A stretch of 40,727 nt of DNA, taken from NCBI GenBank assembly GCA_947628555.1, contig CANRAI010000002.1:1-40727 (forward strand), written 5' to 3'. The notes beneath the pieces were generated by a model. The model was not told the DNA's origin. It made no database searches and was given only the letters and a program-made list of their open reading frames with translations. Numbering within the stretch: the first letter of the stretch is position 1; the number at the start of each line of letters is the position of its first letter. Both the position numbers and the translations under genes were made by a program. Below are positions 40,423 through 40,727 of the stretch, piece after piece. The DNA comes from an uncultured Clostridia bacterium. Lineage in GTDB: Bacteria > Bacillota > Clostridia > Christensenellales > Borkfalkiaceae.

Positions 40423-40727
40423 ATGTCAGAGATTATTTTTGAGGGCACGCCCCAGCAGGCCGAAGCCTTGAAAAAATGCATTGACGGACACCGCGGAGAG
40501 AAGGGCGCGCTTATGCCCGTTTTGCAGGAAGCCCAGGCTATCTACGGCTACCTCCCCGTCGAGGTGCAGACGCAAATCGCCGAAGGGCTCGACCTGCCTC
40601 TCGCCGAAGTGTTCGGAGTTGCGACCTTCTATTCGCAATTTTCGTTGAAACCCAAGGGCAAACACAAAATCAGCGTTTGCCTCGGCACAGCTTGCTACGT
40701 TAAGGGCTCGGATAAAATTCTCGAAGC
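40423..40727 (+). CDS. NuoE/HndA-type [2Fe-2S] thioredoxin-like subunit (5' part)
   Basis: First 101 residues of a 24-kDa-type subunit found in NADH dehydrogenases, bifurcating hydrogenases and formate dehydrogenases, where it carries a [2Fe-2S] cluster and passes electrons. Seen: RGEKGALMPVLQEAQAIYGYLP, shortened here to its core LMPVLQEAQAIYGYLP, the VFGVATFYSQF segment, and the first two cluster cysteines in CLGTACYVKG; the remaining two lie beyond the window edge. Ribosome site CAGGAG. The next genes, out of view, would show whether it belongs to a hydrogenase or another complex. Confidence 0.93.
   Translation, partial: MSEIIFEGTPQQAEALKKCIDGHRGEKGALMPVLQEAQAIYGYLPVEVQTQIAEGLDLPLAEVFGVATFYSQFSLKPKGKHKISVCLGTACYVKGSDKILE

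Overview
The window looks like a chromosomal segment of an uncultured Clostridia-type Bacillota. I infer a Christensenellales-like gut lineage from the rpsB-tsf-pyrH-frr-uppS-cdsA-dxr-rseP order, sigmaA-type TTGACA/TATAAT promoters, GGAGG ribosome sites, moderate GC, and secreted lipoproteins whose mature ends read AAC-[N/H]-P-G-D. The lineage is an inference; no rRNA is present to confirm it.

Layout: 1-890 is the 3' part of an M42 metallopeptidase. 917-2242 holds a shared terminator, an odd hairpin element flanked by a 41-bp duplication, and mnmA on the minus strand. 2347-2422 is tRNA-Arg(CCG), divergent from mnmA, followed by a string of GC hairpins and a fragment resembling the tRNA 3' end. 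2864-3285 is a non-coding leader region with two tandem copies of a promoter plus a structured RNA motif. 3310-20949 is one long probable operon of eight genes: a 2271-residue lipoprotein, a His/Cys-rich lipoprotein, a three-helix membrane protein, a MoxR AAA+ ATPase, a DUF58 protein, two membrane VWA proteins (one with two VWA domains) and a small lipoprotein with a Gly4-Ser-like linker. 21077-23649 (minus) is an AT-rich type II restriction-modification pair. 23810-26440 is a P2A (Ca2+-type) ATPase and 26721-29141 a MacB-like ABC transporter. 29375-31095 is rpsB-tsf. 31174-32556 is an AT-rich islet (XRE regulator, membrane protein, gene interrupted by an in-frame amber codon) inserted between tsf and pyrH. 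32719-38176 is pyrH-frr-uppS-cdsA, then dxr-rseP. 38532-40034 is another surface lipoprotein with two FN3-like repeats, and 40423 onward is the start of a NuoE/HndA-type [2Fe-2S] subunit.

How it fits together: the most interesting unit is the 3310-20949 operon. MoxR ATPases with DUF58 and VWA partners are generally thought to act as chaperone or metal-loading assemblies. Here the core is translationally coupled to VWA membrane proteins facing the outside and co-transcribed with three lipoproteins, one gigantic. The simplest inference is an envelope machine that matures, displays or senses these surface lipoproteins, driven by the tandem promoter/leader array. The rest is mostly housekeeping (translation, isoprenoid, phospholipid and envelope synthesis) with two clear accessory insertions: the RM pair and the tsf-pyrH islet.
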